A stretch of DNA of 7,657 nucleotides. Origin: CAWDLX01 sp046728155. Lineage in GTDB: Bacteria; Actinomycetota; Actinomycetes; Mycobacteriales; Micromonosporaceae. The stretch lies in the NCBI GenBank assembly GCA_046728155.1, contig JBKPDY010000057.1, forward strand, positions 1 through 7,657, read 5' to 3'. The notes below the pieces were generated by a model that was not told the origin of the DNA, ran no database searches, and worked only from the letters and a program-made list of their open reading frames with translations. A program made the position numbers and the translations under genes. Shown here in pieces: positions 5,806 to 7,657 of this stretch (the stretch's first letter is position 1; each line of letters starts with the position of its first letter).

Positions 5806-6798
5806 GTGCGCTCCCTTCCCGTCATCGATGTCTCGGCCATGGTCCGCGGTGACGATCCGACCGAGGTCGCGGGGCAGATCCGCGCGGCCTGCCGGGCCAC
5901 CGGCTTCTTCTACGTCAGCGGGCATGGGGTCCCGGCCGACCTGATCGCCCGGCTGGACGCGTTGTGCCGCGAGTTCTTCGCGCTGCCCGAGCCGGCGAAG
6001 CAGGAGATAGCCATGGAGCGCGGCGGACGGGCATGGCGGGGATACTTCCCGGTCGGTCAAGAGCTGACCTCAGGCCGACCGGATCTGAAGGAGGGGATCT
6101 ACTTCGGCACCGAGCTGCCGGACCACCACGAGCGGGTAAGGGCCGGTGTGCCGCTGCACGGGCAGAACCTGTTTCCCCGCCGGGTTCCCGACCTCGGCCC
6201 CACCGTACTGTCCTATCTGGACGAGCTGACGGCTCTGGCACAGACGGTGTTGCGGGGTGTGGCGGTCAGCCTCGATCTCGACCCGGAGTACTTCGCCACC
6301 GGTTGCACGGCGAACCCGACGGTGCTGTTCCGGGTGTTCCACTACCCGCCGCAGGAGCCGGCGAGCGACGGCTGGGGTGTCGGCGAACACACCGACTACG
6401 GCTTGCTGACCCTCCTCGCCCAGGACAACAACGGCGGACTCGAGGTCCACACGCCGGACGGCTGGATCGACGCGCCACCGGTTCCCGGAACTTTCGTATG
6501 CAACATCGGCGACATGCTCGACCGGATGACCGGCGGGTGGTACCGGTCCACTCCGCATCGGGTCCGCAACGTCAGCGCGAACGAGCGGCTGTCGTTCCCG
6601 TTCTTCTTCGACCCGGACTTCACCGCCGAGGTGCCGCCGTTGCCGAGCCGGGCCCGGCTCGACCACGATGGTCGACCCCGCTGGGATGGCGCCGACCTGC
6701 AGGCCTTCACCGGCACGTACGGCGAGTATCTGCTCGGCAAGGTGAGCAAAGTGTTCCCGCGATTGAAGGCGGACGTGCTCGCGACCGGGCCCGGCTGA
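5806..6798 (+). CDS. Isopenicillin-N-synthase-like Fe(II)/2-oxoglutarate oxygenase
   Basis: The 330-residue product has the two-part layout of the isopenicillin N synthase/plant-type dioxygenase family. The N-terminal region (about 1-110) opens with LPVIDVS and contains ATGFFYVSGHGV; the C-terminal double-stranded β-helix carries the metal site. The iron ligands are His195 and Asp197 in GEHTDYG and His251 in TPHRV. Arg261-Leu-Ser263 is the Arg-x-Ser pair that normally binds the 2-oxoglutarate carboxylate, so this is more likely a 2-oxoglutarate-using oxygenase than a true penicillin synthase. The substrate is unknown; relatives act in gibberellin-like, antibiotic and xenobiotic oxidation. GTG 5806 is the only reasonable start: an in-frame TGA lies at 5797-5799, and the two nearby ATGs are out of frame. 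No ribosome-binding site precedes it, so translation may be leaderless. It is divergent from the SDRs and followed closely by a lipoprotein-like gene. Confidence 0.9.
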   Translation: MRSLPVIDVSAMVRGDDPTEVAGQIRAACRATGFFYVSGHGVPADLIARLDALCREFFALPEPAKQEIAMERGGRAWRGYFPVGQELTSGRPDLKEGIYFGTELPDHHERVRAGVPLHGQNLFPRRVPDLGPTVLSYLDELTALAQTVLRGVAVSLDLDPEYFATGCTANPTVLFRVFHYPPQEPASDGWGVGEHTDYGLLTLLAQDNNGGLEVHTPDGWIDAPPVPGTFVCNIGDMLDRMTGGWYRSTPHRVRNVSANERLSFPFFFDPDFTAEVPPLPSRARLDHDGRPRWDGADLQAFTGTYGEYLLGKVSKVFPRLKADVLATGPG

Positions 6799-6833
6799 CG
6801 GAACCGGCGCCGGCGGCGGCGCGTCCGAGAGGT

Positions 6834-7622
6834 GTGCGCAGGTTGTCGGCCTTCGTGTTCCTGGTCACCGCCGTCGCCCTCACGCCGGCCTGTGCCCGGC
6901 CGTCGAGCGCCGGTGGTGGCCAGAACGCGAATGCGTGGCCGGCTGGCCGCGAGTTCTGGTCGACGGCGGTCACCGAGAACGGAGGCGATCGCCCGCTGGC
7001 CGCCCGCATTACCCTACGTTTCCGGGACAACCCGGAGATCAGCGCAGACGGCGGCTGTAACCAGATCGGCATCACTGGCCACCTCGACGGCGACCGCTTC
7101 GTCGCCACTGGATTCCTCAGCACGAACGTGGCCTGCGATCAGCCACGGATGGATCAGGACTCGTGGCTGGTCGAATTCTTTCAGGCTGGTCCGACCTGGC
7201 AGGTCAGCGGAGACCGACTCCTTCTGACCACCGCGACGACCGAGATCCGGCTCGTCGACCGGAGGACCCTCGATCCCGACCGGCCGCTCGTGGGCACCCG
7301 CTGGATGATCACCGGCGTCTTCGACCGGAACACCGCCGCCTCCTACCCGGCCGGACCGGCGTATGTCACGTTCGATACCGACGGCACGGTGATAGCCACA
7401 TCCGGCTGCGAAACGCTCGCCGGGCCGGCGACCGTCGACGGACACATGGTGACGTTCGGCCGGCTCGACCGGACCGCGCTTCCGTGCCCGTCCGGGCCGG
7501 CACAGTCCCTCGATGCGGCCGTGACCGCGACGCTGCATGGCACGGTGACCTTCCAGATCTCGAGCCGCAACCTGACCCTGACCACAGTGGACGGATCGGG
7601 ACTGACGCTGACGGCTCAATGA
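6834..7622 (+). CDS. Exported protein with two META (HslJ-like) domains
   Basis: The 262-residue protein begins with Arg2-Arg3, a hydrophobic stretch and Leu-Thr-Pro-Ala-Cys20, a weak lipobox, so it is probably exported and perhaps lipid-anchored. Two META-type β domains follow. The first (about 35-140) has the hallmark Gly-Gly-Cys-Asn with Cys75 and a partner Cys101. The second (about 150-262) has LVGTRWMITGV, Ser-Gly-Cys-Glu with Cys192 and partner Cys218. Both Cys pairs are 26 residues apart, which supports domain duplication with one disulfide each. META proteins such as HslJ are envelope proteins of unclear function, linked in E. coli to heat and novobiocin resistance. The same frame is open far upstream through the oxygenase gene, but GTG 6834 is the first start that yields a signal peptide. 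The GAGAGG just before it is too close to be ideal, so TTG 6843 is a possible alternative. Confidence 0.8.
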   Translation: MRRLSAFVFLVTAVALTPACARPSSAGGGQNANAWPAGREFWSTAVTENGGDRPLAARITLRFRDNPEISADGGCNQIGITGHLDGDRFVATGFLSTNVACDQPRMDQDSWLVEFFQAGPTWQVSGDRLLLTTATTEIRLVDRRTLDPDRPLVGTRWMITGVFDRNTAASYPAGPAYVTFDTDGTVIATSGCETLAGPATVDGHMVTFGRLDRTALPCPSGPAQSLDAAVTATLHGTVTFQISSRNLTLTTVDGSGLTLTAQ

Positions 7623-7639
7623 TCCGGAAAGTTTCCGGA
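7623..7639 (+). terminator. Hairpin directly after the META-domain gene
   Basis: TCCGGAAA at 7623-7630 is the perfect reverse complement of TTTCCGGA at 7632-7639, with a single base between them; in RNA the inner pairs would open to form a loop. It begins immediately after the TGA at 7620-7622. No T-run follows (the next bases are CAAAAG), so it would be a tail-less terminator. Confidence 0.45.
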
Positions 7640-7657
7640 CAAAAGCCCAGTGGTACC

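Noticed and set aside
5806..6798. Assignment as true isopenicillin N synthase with a beta-lactam cluster
   Set aside because: No ACV synthetase or acyltransferase is nearby, and this sequence-level similarity is shared by many oxygenases with other substrates.
6807..6822. GCGCC/GGCGC stem between the oxygenase and META genes
   Set aside because: Five pairs in a GC-only stretch are expected by chance, and the position next to the GTG start makes a terminator unlikely.
5964..6833. Upstream extension of the META-domain frame through the oxygenase gene
   Set aside because: The extension is out of frame with a well-conserved oxygenase and gives Arg/Gly/Pro-rich sequence. The signal peptide right after GTG 6834 marks the real start.

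Overview
The window is high-GC DNA with GTG and TTG starts, leaderless-looking promoters, lipobox lipoproteins and an HNH endonuclease of the type repeated in actinobacterial genomes. It most likely comes from an actinomycete chromosome; Micromonosporaceae is my guess from style, not a proven assignment. I see no phage, plasmid, CRISPR, rRNA or tRNA signal.

Layout. 1-268 (+) is the C-terminal end of an HNH endonuclease cut by the window edge. 293-502 (-) is the tail of a P-loop kinase-like protein that looks 5'-truncated. 563-2064 (+) holds two tandem paralogous PIG-L/LmbE-type zinc deacetylases 17 bases apart, each with its own -10-like hexamer placed for leaderless initiation. A hairpin at 2071-2101 separates them from a convergent lipoprotein gene, 2122-3684 (-), with a CWB2-like N-terminal half and a glycosidase-like C-terminal half. 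3852-4700 (-) and 4822-5571 (-) are two short-chain dehydrogenases of different subfamilies. The spacer between them is purine-rich and supplies the ribosome-binding site and TTG start of the downstream one. 5806-6798 (+), divergent from the SDRs across about 230 bases, is an isopenicillin-N-synthase-like Fe(II)/2-oxoglutarate oxygenase. It is followed 35 bases later by a small exported protein with two META (HslJ-like) domains, 6834-7622 (+), and a hairpin at 7623-7639.

How the genes work together. No single pathway is evident. The deacetylase pair, the two SDRs and the oxygenase are small-molecule-modifying enzymes and could belong to accessory metabolism, but no core biosynthetic enzyme, transporter or regulator is present. 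The two exported lipoprotein-like products are probably housekeeping cell-envelope proteins of unknown role. I found no convincing new multi-gene system. The best leads are the paired leaderless deacetylases, the two-part lipoprotein, the repeat-like spacer that provides a start codon, and a short sequence shared by three non-coding or gene-boundary sites.
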